Assembly (NCBI GenBank): GCA_030642465.1
Contig: DAOWNS010000002.1
Location: 1 to 27,269 of the forward strand
From: Candidatus Thorarchaeota archaeon
Lineage (GTDB): Archaea; Asgardarchaeota; Thorarchaeia; Thorarchaeales; Thorarchaeaceae
Direction of reading: 5' to 3'
Length of the DNA: 27,269 nucleotides
A model generated the notes under the pieces. That model searched no databases. It saw only the letters and a program-made list of their open reading frames with translations, and was not told where the DNA came from. Positions 7,723 through 15,215 of this stretch are shown here, in pieces (the stretch's first letter is position 1; every line of letters begins with the position of its first letter). A program made the translations under genes and the position numbers.

Positions 7723-8598
7723 CTATGTGCCAAAGAATAATCTTCTTGCCCTTCGCCTGCGCTCTTCCTCACTCTCATCAGATTCCGGGGGTGGCGGTGG
7801 AGGAGGCGGTTCGACGTCGGGCACTTCTTTGTCGACTTCATCAGGTGACTCAGCTTCTTCCTCAGCTGGCTCGGCTTCTGCTACATGTTCTTCAGAAGCA
7901 GGTGTAACAGTTGTTTCCGGGGGAGTAACCGCGCTCTCGTACTCACTCCATGTAAGACCAGATTCTGTCGATGGTGACTCGTCATCGACTTTTTCCTCAA
8001 TCACATCAACATCCTCAGGTTCAGAGGAGGCTTCCGGTTCTGAAGATTCAGAAGCAAACGAGTCATGATCTTCAACTTCAGGTTCGATTGTCAGGGGACT
8101 TGGCTCACCTAGCTCGAATTCTGCTCCAAAGTCCCTTGAAGGCCCCTTAACCTGCATATCTTCAATTTCAGTATCATCTGTTCGCTCGAAGGCGTCGATG
8201 GACGTTGGTTCAACGGCTGAACTTTCCACGGGTTCTGGCTCAAATTTTGGTTCAGGAGTCAATTCCTCAGTGACCGGTGCTTCATCATCCGGAACAGTAT
8301 CATCTTTTTCCTTAGTTGGCTCCTCATAATGCGTCGGCAATCTATCTGTCGGGTCAGCAGATTCCAGCAAATCATCCGGAGAATGACCACCCAGCGACTC
8401 TCCGAAGGTAAGACCCAATGTCGTGCTTAAACACGACTCACATCGCTTCGCAGCTGCAATCAATCCTTCGGAGATGAACTCCTGCAGATTCTTGGCTTTG
8501 TCTTCATGCCGCGCTGACCATCTTACGAAGGAGTCTACCATCCTGAGTGCATCACGGACTCCGAGCCAATAGGTTTCATCTTTTTCATCTGAGCTCAC
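7723..8598 (-). CDS. Acidic, largely disordered protein with a small N-terminal helical domain
   Basis: About 291 residues from GTG 8598 (GGTG six bases upstream; GTG 8607 and TTG 8610 are also in frame). Residues 1-70 form a helical domain (WLGVRDALRMVDSFVRW, then LIAAAKRCESCLS with a CxxC). Residues 75-265 are very rich in Glu, Asp, Ser, Pro and Thr and look disordered. A run of eight prolines follows, then an acidic SDESEEE and a basic, aromatic tail, RRRRARRLFFGT. No signal peptide or membrane helix is visible. The acidic linker with a short basic end suggests a flexible tether or scaffold between two binding ends; that is inference. I do not recognise the family. It converges on the E1-like gene with seven bases between stops. 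Confidence 0.75.
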   Translation of the reverse strand: MSSDEKDETYWLGVRDALRMVDSFVRWSARHEDKAKNLQEFISEGLIAAAKRCESCLSTTLGLTFGESLGGHSPDDLLESADPTDRLPTHYEEPTKEKDDTVPDDEAPVTEELTPEPKFEPEPVESSAVEPTSIDAFERTDDTEIEDMQVKGPSRDFGAEFELGEPSPLTIEPEVEDHDSFASESSEPEASSEPEDVDVIEEKVDDESPSTESGLTWSEYESAVTPPETTVTPASEEHVAEAEPAEEEAESPDEVDKEVPDVEPPPPPPPPESDESEEERRRRARRLFFGT

Positions 8599-8749
8599 GT
8601 ATGACACCAACTACGTCTACTTAGGAATTAGAAAAAAGGGTTGCTATTACCTATGAAACCGGAGCTTCCTTGCTCCATGCTCCCTCTAGCATCCTGTTTT
8701 GAGTGACCTGCAATGAGCATTTGCCAATAAATGTGTGAGGAAGGTGGAA

Positions 8750-9211
8750 CTAGTGAGCTTTGACAGATAGTATCTCTCCAACTATCTCATCCAGGAGAAC
8801 AGCAATCTCGTTTCTCTTGAAATCATCCATCCCTGATCCAATTACGATAACACGTATCGGCACGCCGGCGCCGATTTCCTCTCGAATTTCATTTCTGTAG
8901 AGAGTTTCCATATCTGGATCCGCTTCCTTGAGAACAATGATTGCCCCGCTAGCACCGGCAAAAGTCACAGATAACAGGATATCAAGAGCTGAATGCTTTG
9001 GTGACATAAAGAGGGTTTTGACATCTGTCTTCTCAACGGTCACCGCGGCTGAACTAATCCGGATTCCATCAACTGCAACAACTTCTGTGCTCAGCACACT
9101 AAGTACACCCTCAAGCAGCTTATCATCAGGGCCCACAACTGTAATCTTGAATAGATAGCGTGGTTTCTTCTTCCTGCTCTTGGCTTTTTTTCGACGTTTT
9201 GTTTGTGCCAT
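8750..9211 (-). CDS. Putative pseudo-GTPase: Ras-like fold with no P-loop
   Basis: A 153-residue protein with a very basic N-terminus (KRRKKAKSRKKKPR, about 5-18). The remainder has the strand order of a small GTPase: FKITVVGPDDKLLEGVLSVL (21-40) in the place of strand 1 and the P-loop, a VAVDGIRISSAAVTVEKTDVK region like the switch strands, then ASGAIIVLKEADPD (87-100) like the strand-4 GADGAILVYD block, and IRVIVIGSG (119-127) like strand 5. The P-loop GKS/T, the switch-II DxxG and the NKxD motif are all missing, so nucleotide binding is unlikely. The start is ATG 9211 with GTGAT five bases before it. The fold call is inference from weak pattern similarity; another Rossmann-like fold is possible. 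Confidence 0.7.
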   Translation of the reverse strand: MAQTKRRKKAKSRKKKPRYLFKITVVGPDDKLLEGVLSVLSTEVVAVDGIRISSAAVTVEKTDVKTLFMSPKHSALDILLSVTFAGASGAIIVLKEADPDMETLYRNEIREEIGAGVPIRVIVIGSGMDDFKRNEIAVLLDEIVGEILSVKAH

Positions 9212-9343
9212 GCCAAATCACTGTCGCGTCTGTATCTCAGGTCTAGGCATTGATATGTCTTGTGTGGTTTGGGCAACGTCACTGGTGCCACAGGTTTTTT
9301 AGCGCCATCATTTGAGAGCACATGAGGGAGAAGAGGAGGTAGT

Positions 9344-9730
9344 ATGACGAAGGAGAAACACCTGGTAATCATCGTTATTGGATTCATCCTTCTTGGGATG
9401 GGTACAGCGATGCTTGCTCTTAGCTCCACAGGTGAACAGACTGGGTTCGTTATTGTATTCCCGTTCGTCATCACCAATAGCTTGGGTCCTGTTGCTGAAG
9501 TAGTCATACTGATCATCACTCTGGGAATCGCTCTGTGGTTTGTAAAGGGGCTCGCATATCTGGTTCAAAAGGGAGGTTTCGAAAACGGCGCACGCCTACA
9601 CCCTCGTTACCTCAGAGTAGACTCGCTATGCGCCCATTGCGAAAGCCCCCTACCATCACAAGCGTCCTTCTGCCCCACTTGCGGTAGACCCATTGATGGA
9701 GTGCAGAAGAGCTTCGAAAACGAGAGCTAG
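9344..9730 (+). CDS. Small membrane protein with C-terminal zinc ribbon
   Basis: A 128-residue protein. Hydrophobic segments at about 7-27 (LVIIVIGFILLGMGTAMLAL) and 50-74 (VAEVVILIITLGIALWFV) look membrane-spanning, with a shorter hydrophobic patch at 35-44. The C-terminal part has a treble CxxC-x10-CxxC zinc ribbon (Cys96, 99, 110, 113; CAHC and CPTC), most likely facing the cytosol. Archaeal proteins of this layout are common and mostly uncharacterised; the ribbon is usually a protein-binding module. The start is firm: GAGGAGGT lies just upstream of ATG 9344. It is followed after 22 bases by rimI, so the two form a unit. Confidence 0.85.
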   Translation: MTKEKHLVIIVIGFILLGMGTAMLALSSTGEQTGFVIVFPFVITNSLGPVAEVVILIITLGIALWFVKGLAYLVQKGGFENGARLHPRYLRVDSLCAHCESPLPSQASFCPTCGRPIDGVQKSFENES

Positions 9731-9752
9731 CGGGCTATCAGGAAGGAGCCAG

Positions 9753-10220
9753 ATGCAAGACGAAATCAGACCTGTGGGAATTGACGACGTGGCCGCAGTG
9801 AAAACCATCGAGGACAGTTGCTTCCCTAATCCTTGGGACATAGATGTTTTTGTCGCGCTAGCCGAGTCGGAAGGATGCATCACTCTGCGTAGAGGAAAGC
9901 AAGTACTCATGCGTGTCATCGAGAGTAACGGTAGTGTGGTTGCGTATATCGTCTGGGAGGATTGTCCAAGTACTCACAAAGGCAGAGTGCTGAATATCGC
10001 TGTCAGGAAGAATCTGCAGAGAATGGATTTGGGCAGGAGTCTACTCCAATACGTGTTTGACTCGTTGACTGAGAGAGGGATCAAAACAGTCGTCCTTGAG
10101 GTCCGTGAGGGTAACTTGGCTGCGCACCGGCTCTATGAGAGGATGGGGATGGAGGAGTCGGGTAGAGTACCCAACTACTACGATGATGAAGACGCCATCA
10201 TCTACTCCATCACGCTTTGA
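9753..10220 (+). CDS. rimI: Ribosomal-protein-S18-alanine/N-terminal acetyltransferase, RimI type
   Basis: A 155-residue GNAT-fold enzyme. EIRPVGIDDVAAVKTIEDSCFPNPW (from residue 4) is the RimI opening, including the FPNPW turn. LNIAVRKNLQRMDLGRSLL contains the acetyl-CoA pyrophosphate loop QRMDLG (89-94). LEVREGNLAAHRLYERMGM (115-133) is the conserved RimI/Naa block, followed by NYYDDEDAIIYS. In archaea the single RimI-like enzyme acetylates many protein N-termini. ATG 9753 follows GGAAGGAG by five bases; an upstream in-frame ATG at 9693 overlaps the preceding gene and adds unrelated residues. The stop TGA abuts the stop of the convergent TrmB-like gene with no base between. Confidence 0.92.
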   Translation: MQDEIRPVGIDDVAAVKTIEDSCFPNPWDIDVFVALAESEGCITLRRGKQVLMRVIESNGSVVAYIVWEDCPSTHKGRVLNIAVRKNLQRMDLGRSLLQYVFDSLTERGIKTVVLEVREGNLAAHRLYERMGMEESGRVPNYYDDEDAIIYSITL

Positions 10221-13200
10221 CTATTGAACTCGATTGCGTACAAGCTGAGGACCTATGACATCGTGGTAAAGGCTCAAGTAAGCCTCGTCCGTGGATACAA
10301 CGCCAAGCGGAAAGTCAGAATCTTCCGCCCCGCCTATAAAGACTTCACGGTCATCTGCAATCGCAAAGAGCACAGGCGTTTTTACGTGCCAGATTCGCCA
10401 ACCGTGTAAATCCTCAAGCGTTGGTTCCAGTTCGTCTGTGTCCGGTACAATGAGCACTCTTCGCTTCGGTGCTTTTATCCTACTCAGTTTCTTCATATCC
10501 AAACATTCAACGTCCAGAATGGAAACGACAACAGATTCTTCAGCCCTCTGCACCATGTCCATGATGTAAGCACAGGTTTCATCCAAACCTGTCAGATACC
10601 ATGTTTTCTCTGCTGAAACCTTCAACAATCCTTCACCAGCTTTGCGAACTGCATCCATAGTTTCCACGGTCTTCTTGATAGATTCTGTCAAATCGGCTGA
10701 TGTTTCTTCTACTTGTTTGTGCAAAGATGTTGCTTGTTTCTTCTGGTTAGTCGACCAGCGAGTCATAATTTTGTCAGCGGAGGTAGTCATCTTGTTGAAC
10801 ACTTCACCGCGCGTCTGTGACAGGGCTGCTGTTGTTTCTTCAGATTCATTAGTTGCTTTCGTCCCTGCACTGGTAACCTGCAGTGTTTTTGCTGCAGAGT
10901 CATTTCGCACAGATTCAATTAGTGCATGCGATTCAGTACTGAAACTCGCTTTTAGATCCAGGCCAATCGACTCGAACTTCCTAGATGCGTATTGATTGGC
11001 TAAGACCACACTCTGTTGAGTATTCTCAAATGCGGAATCACGAACTTTAGTCACATTCATTGACACCCGCTCCACGAACTCCTTGAATTCAGTGGCGGCG
11101 GATTCAGCAGACCTTTCACACTCCGAGAAACTTCCAGTCAAATTGCCTGTTACCTCGCTAAAATCCTTCGATGCATTGCTTACTGCTTGCTTGAGAGAAC
11201 TATCCACGATGTCTGAAACGAGCTCTGGCAAATCAGACAAGCTCTCCTCACCCTGTTTTAGTGCAAGAGTGCTGGCGTTACCAAATGTTGTAGCGTGTTC
11301 TCGGAAGGTATTCTCCGCCTTCTGGAAGAGCGAAACCCCTGTTTCTTCAAGTACTTCCAGATTCTCACGATTCGTTTCTGCAAGGGTCTTCGCCGCATTG
11401 TTGGCTGCCCGGGTGATTTGCTGTTGAACAGCCAGCAAGTCATTGTTGAGGCTGTCGCCAAGTATTGTAACGGAATCAGCTATGTTCGACAACCCGGAAT
11501 CAACCCTTGCAGCAGCCCCCTCAAATGCCTGACTGACTTCGGTCCTATGGCTCTCTATTGCCTCCGATATCTCAGCCTTCACAGCATTCCTTCCTCGTAA
11601 TCCAACCTTCTCAGACTTCGCTAGATTAGTTTGAAGCGCCTCAACCTTACGGGAGGACTCGGTGGTTATGGTCGTTGATAGTGAATCGAACTTCTTGCTC
11701 GTGCTCGCGATAAGCCTTTGATGGGAATCTATGTGCTCTGTGAAGTAAGAGTCTGCTACGTCCCTGACAAGCTTTGTTCCCCGCTCCAGATCGGTCGTAG
11801 TTGCTTCACTGAGATTCGAAAGCTGACCAGTGAGGTTTGTCTTAGCCGTCGTAAGTGCTTCTATGAATTCCTCGGAGAACTCAGCTAGGTCGTCATTGAT
11901 TTCCTGAATCGTATCTGTTTCAATGCGCTCTAGCGATTCCTGCATTTCATTTGTCGCGCTTTCAAGCTGAGCTACCGTGCCCATTATGGAGGAGGACATC
12001 TCCAGTCGTTTCTCCTTGGCAAGCCCTTCAAGGGTCTTGCGCATTTCACTCGCTGAATCTCGGAGATTCTCTATGCGTTGAGTCATCTCGGAGGAATATC
12101 CGACTTGGAGCTTCTCAGAATCGTCTCGAAGGGTATTCATTTCAGCATTCAGAGCTGCATTGAACTCAGTGTGTGTGGATGCTATGAAATCGCGAGTTTC
12201 GACTATCTGACTTGCAACAAGTCCTCCGAAAGCAGCTTCCAATCCTTGAGTCATGTTGATGAACAGCCTTGAGATGTCCTCAACCTGCATGTGGAACTCC
12301 TTTCGAATCTCAGACGCATGGAAATCAATTCTGGTCATCTGGTCTTCCATCATGGTGTCAATTTCTTGCCGCGCTCGCTCCACACTCGAACTCAAGGACT
12401 TAACAGATTGACTGACTCGTTCATCGAATTTCGTATTCAATCCTTCATAGAGCGCTCCCGCTCCAGTGACGTACTTATCCGCTATCGAGGAGAAACGTGT
12501 AGTGACTCCCCCAAGCTTTGCATCAATGTCTTTCTCGAATTTGTGTGCGCTTTTATTGATGCCAGTGAGGATTGTTTCACTCTTAGTGCCTGCTGATGTT
12601 GTAACTGCACCAAGGGAAGATTTGACTTCGTTGGACATCTTCTCGGTCAATGTGTCTACTTCAGCAAGTTTGCCGTCAAAAACCTCGACCGCCTCTTTGC
12701 TAGCTTTCGCTGTTTTCCTTCCAATTGATCGTCCCGTTTTGGCGGACCATCTGTTCAGGTCTTCGCGTAGCTTGTCAGTTGCGACCTCAAGAGTAGTTTC
12801 GTCCTCCTCAAGCGCGCTGCGGAATAGGCCCATCATCGATATTCTGGTATCGTCGAGATGCTTGGCGAACTCACTGTCAATCGCTACAGCCAAGCTCTGG
12901 AGTGTACCATACTCCTCGCTAACAATGGTTCGCATCTTGTCAAGATAGGCTACAAGTGTATTCCTATTTGCGTCCAAGTAGTTTCGCTCTGTCAGTGACA
13001 CCTGCTCGAATTGGGCAGTCATGGATTGGGATGCAACATCCATAATGCCTCTGACATCCGTTTTCCAGGAGTCAATGTGGTCAGTAGCAGATTCGGTGAC
13101 TTTGAATGCATCGAGAATCGTTGTGCGAGTTAGTTCCGCCTGCTCGTTCGACATCAATCTTGTTTGATTAATCAGAGAGTTGAGTGAGTCGTGAGCAACC

Positions 13201-14162
13201 CTTGATGCTTGACTGAGATCTTTATCTAACTGACCAAAGGATGCAGTCAATGAATCTGCTGCAGAACCGAGATTTACAAGAGTCTTATCAGTGGCGCCGA
13301 GAACCTGTGAGCTTGTCCTCTGAGACACATCAATGGATACACTCTGAATTGCCTTCTCTGAGTCCGTGAGTGCAGTGGAAACCGCGTTCTTTGCCATCTT
13401 GATGATCGCTTGGACTTTCTTATCGAAATCCGATAGTGCAGTCAGTGAGGATGCACGTTCTCGTTTAACGCCCTTGTCAAAGTCGCGGGATATCACCTTG
13501 AATTCCCGTTTAAGTTGAATCTGGCTCTTATCCAGTTCAGCTTGAAGGGCCGCCAGCTGTGTCCCCAGAGTGTCATCAAGACTGGTGTCCAGCTCGTTCA
13601 GTGCTTCTTCGATGTTCTGTGAGTATCCAGTCAAGACATTGGTAGCAGTATCGATGACTATCTCTACCTGACTCTGCACAGTTTGAAGCATTTTGTTTTC
13701 GTAATCCTCTAGGATTGCCATTGTGCGTTCACTTGCGGCATTGTGCGTGTCCATAATTTCAGTGGCTGATTGCTCAGTTTGTTGAACCTGATTTTCCAGG
13801 ACACTAAGAGAGACATTCGCTAAACCTTCGACATTCTCAACCACAGAGCTAAGTTCACCAGTCATGGAGAGTACTGCGGGAACCGGTCTGAAAATCGGCA
13901 CCACACCCTCGACCTTAACAACAAAACCCTTGGTTTCTAATCTACTCAGAGTGCGATTCACTCTGGGAAGTTTCTCGCCCGAAATCATGGCGACCGCACC
14001 AGGTGTCATGTTCCCGCCCAAGTAAATGGGCAGCATAACCTTGGCTTCAAGGTCCGATAGACCTAGATTCGCCTTCAAAACAGGCATATATTCTAAAACT
14101 GCATTTTCAGTCAAATTGCATCCCATCCATTGACAGTCCAGAACGTAGAGTCTGAACTGCAC
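10221..14162 (-). CDS. Giant TrmB-like protein: winged helix, ~1080-residue coiled coil, TrmB-type effector domain
   Basis: 1313 residues. Residues about 28-96 are a TrmB winged helix (LGLSDLEAKVMLPIYLGG, then PRVNRTLSRLETKGFVVKVEG and FRPVPAVL). Residues about 105-1180 are almost continuous amphipathic helix; the only proline I see is in SDLPELVSD. Residues 1187-1313 (TWYLTGLDETCAYIMDMVQ, ESVVVSILDVE, RRVLIVPD, FAIADDREVFIGG, GVVSTDEAYLSLY) resemble the PLD-like C-terminal effector domain of TrmB regulators. Ordinary TrmB proteins are 250-350 residues, so a long rod appears inserted between DNA-binding and effector domains. No membrane helix is seen. GTG 14162 starts three bases after the upstream stop, implying coupled translation; ATGs at 14126 and 14087 are alternatives. 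A role in linking DNA to something distant is inference. Confidence 0.85.
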   Translation of the reverse strand: MQFRLYVLDCQWMGCNLTENAVLEYMPVLKANLGLSDLEAKVMLPIYLGGNMTPGAVAMISGEKLPRVNRTLSRLETKGFVVKVEGVVPIFRPVPAVLSMTGELSSVVENVEGLANVSLSVLENQVQQTEQSATEIMDTHNAASERTMAILEDYENKMLQTVQSQVEIVIDTATNVLTGYSQNIEEALNELDTSLDDTLGTQLAALQAELDKSQIQLKREFKVISRDFDKGVKRERASSLTALSDFDKKVQAIIKMAKNAVSTALTDSEKAIQSVSIDVSQRTSSQVLGATDKTLVNLGSAADSLTASFGQLDKDLSQASRVAHDSLNSLINQTRLMSNEQAELTRTTILDAFKVTESATDHIDSWKTDVRGIMDVASQSMTAQFEQVSLTERNYLDANRNTLVAYLDKMRTIVSEEYGTLQSLAVAIDSEFAKHLDDTRISMMGLFRSALEEDETTLEVATDKLREDLNRWSAKTGRSIGRKTAKASKEAVEVFDGKLAEVDTLTEKMSNEVKSSLGAVTTSAGTKSETILTGINKSAHKFEKDIDAKLGGVTTRFSSIADKYVTGAGALYEGLNTKFDERVSQSVKSLSSSVERARQEIDTMMEDQMTRIDFHASEIRKEFHMQVEDISRLFINMTQGLEAAFGGLVASQIVETRDFIASTHTEFNAALNAEMNTLRDDSEKLQVGYSSEMTQRIENLRDSASEMRKTLEGLAKEKRLEMSSSIMGTVAQLESATNEMQESLERIETDTIQEINDDLAEFSEEFIEALTTAKTNLTGQLSNLSEATTTDLERGTKLVRDVADSYFTEHIDSHQRLIASTSKKFDSLSTTITTESSRKVEALQTNLAKSEKVGLRGRNAVKAEISEAIESHRTEVSQAFEGAAARVDSGLSNIADSVTILGDSLNNDLLAVQQQITRAANNAAKTLAETNRENLEVLEETGVSLFQKAENTFREHATTFGNASTLALKQGEESLSDLPELVSDIVDSSLKQAVSNASKDFSEVTGNLTGSFSECERSAESAATEFKEFVERVSMNVTKVRDSAFENTQQSVVLANQYASRKFESIGLDLKASFSTESHALIESVRNDSAAKTLQVTSAGTKATNESEETTAALSQTRGEVFNKMTTSADKIMTRWSTNQKKQATSLHKQVEETSADLTESIKKTVETMDAVRKAGEGLLKVSAEKTWYLTGLDETCAYIMDMVQRAEESVVVSILDVECLDMKKLSRIKAPKRRVLIVPDTDELEPTLEDLHGWRIWHVKTPVLFAIADDREVFIGGAEDSDFPLGVVSTDEAYLSLYHDVIGPQLVRNRVQ

Positions 14163-14165
14163 TAC

Positions 14166-14981
14166 CTAGTTACTAATCTCACCCGATTTCAGCTTGGAGC
14201 TCACAATGAAGGCCTTCTCAATGTCATCCACAAAGAGAGGTTTTCGATTCTCATCGATAATGACCTCAGCATGAATGTTTACGGTGTTTTCAGATGTTTC
14301 CACATCAAGAGCGTCAAAACAACCAGAGAGTTTGCCTTTTACGGACTTTATACTCTCAACAGTGCTCTCAACATCAATCGCGATACTGAGTATCCACCAG
14401 TTTAGAGTTACATCCTTGACCTCTGATTTCAAGTCATAGTACTTTGAGAACAAGTCTGCGTAGAGCTTTAACACCTCAAGGCTACTGATCTTTATGTGCA
14501 CGGGATTCATTACAACTATGCCGCGAGCGAAATCAAAGTGGAAAAGCAAGCCGTCGCCGGCAAGAAGCATAACATTGCTTCTCTGAATTGAGGCCGACTT
14601 GGACCATGTTCGCTTGAATTTCGTTGTGAAGTGTCTAATCGAACTCACACGCAGTGCGGTGAGGAAATCCTTGATTGGAAGCCTGCGGTCAATCATTCGA
14701 CGTCCTTTCCGCTCCGTAATGAATCTCTGGACATGGTTGAGATATTGGCTGTAACAGAAGCTCGGAAGGTCCTCCGGCTCAACACCCAGTTCAATCAGCA
14801 TGTTTAGGAAATTCCTATCTTTGCATGAAGGACGCACTGTGCAGCTTAGTCGGTCCTCTTGACACACGCGACACTTGTCTTCGTGCAAACCCATTAGCTC
14901 CTTGGCTAGCTGATTGTCAGCCGTTGCATCCAACAAGTCCATTCTAGTGGCAAGGTCCGAGTTATGCTTCTTCAGTTTCAT
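14166..14981 (-). CDS. Uncharacterised protein with N-terminal four-cysteine cluster
   Basis: A 271-residue protein I do not recognise. Near the N-terminus CRVCQEDRLSCTVRPSC gives Cys37, 40, 47 and 53, with Cys76 nearby, a likely zinc or iron-sulfur site. The middle is basic (RFITERKGRRMIDRRLP, about 90-106, and KFKRTWSKS). The second half alternates strands and helices: LLFHFDFARGIVVMNPVHIKI, then LYADLFSKYYDLKSEV, then IAIDVESTVESIKSVKGKL. The pattern suggests a nucleic-acid- or protein-binding adaptor. ATG 14981 is chosen; a TTG four codons earlier is also in frame. Its stop lies three bases before the start of the giant TrmB-like gene, so the two are almost certainly co-expressed and probably work together. 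Confidence 0.8.
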   Translation of the reverse strand: MKLKKHNSDLATRMDLLDATADNQLAKELMGLHEDKCRVCQEDRLSCTVRPSCKDRNFLNMLIELGVEPEDLPSFCYSQYLNHVQRFITERKGRRMIDRRLPIKDFLTALRVSSIRHFTTKFKRTWSKSASIQRSNVMLLAGDGLLFHFDFARGIVVMNPVHIKISSLEVLKLYADLFSKYYDLKSEVKDVTLNWWILSIAIDVESTVESIKSVKGKLSGCFDALDVETSENTVNIHAEVIIDENRKPLFVDDIEKAFIVSSKLKSGEISN

Positions 14982-15020
14982 TTTAGTCTTCAACCCGCTG
15001 CTTAAAGATAGTCCAGTAGT

Positions 15021-15037
15021 ACCATGACCAACATGGT
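15021..15037. promoter_or_regulatory. Inverted repeat ACCATG-N5-CATGGT, possible operator
   Basis: A perfect six-base inverted repeat with a five-base spacer, located 40-56 bases before ATG 14981 and just upstream (leftward sense) of a TATA-like TCTTTAAG at 15001-15008. TrmB-type operators also have half-sites separated by about five bases, although their consensus differs. Since the operon downstream encodes a TrmB winged helix, autoregulation is an attractive but unproven idea. Confidence 0.35.
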
Positions 15038-15102
15038 TAACGCTCGTTGGCGACCCAAACAGTCGCGAGCAAGATTCAATTGCGCATCTGTGCTTTCAAT
15101 GA

Positions 15103-15110
15103 AATAAAGT
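15103..15110 (-). promoter_or_regulatory. Candidate TATA box for the Cys-cluster/TrmB-like unit
   Basis: Read leftward the sequence is CTTTATTT inside a 234-base gap between coding regions. Transcription would begin near 15080, leaving about 100 bases of leader before ATG 14981 that would contain the ACCATG inverted repeat. A second TATA-like TCTTTAAG at 15001-15008 is closer to the start. I cannot tell which is used, and I see no gene or RNA structure in the rest of the gap. Confidence 0.3.
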
Positions 15111-15215
15111 TATGCGCGTGGTCACCATGAATGAGGCGGTTCATCCAAGTAAATGCGAGTGTTGGGAGCATATCTGAGGTATTTTCCTCCAAATGCAACA
15201 GAGAAAGTCCTAATC

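Noticed and set aside
7727..8068. Plus-strand frame with a glycine run and Ser/Gly/Thr-rich sequence.
   Set aside because: It is the complement of the proline- and acid-rich region of the minus-strand protein at 7723-8598, and the N-terminal helical domain of that gene supports the minus strand.
11083..12948. Several long open frames on the plus strand inside the giant TrmB-like gene, some over 100 codons.
   Set aside because: They mirror the low-stop, Ser/Ala/Glu-rich coiled-coil coding of the minus strand. Their translations are Ser/Leu/Val-rich without domains, and they lack ribosome sites.
14994..15215. Possible small gene in the gap between the two coiled-coil units.
   Set aside because: No frame with a start and ribosome site of useful length; only TATA-like elements and the inverted repeat are visible.
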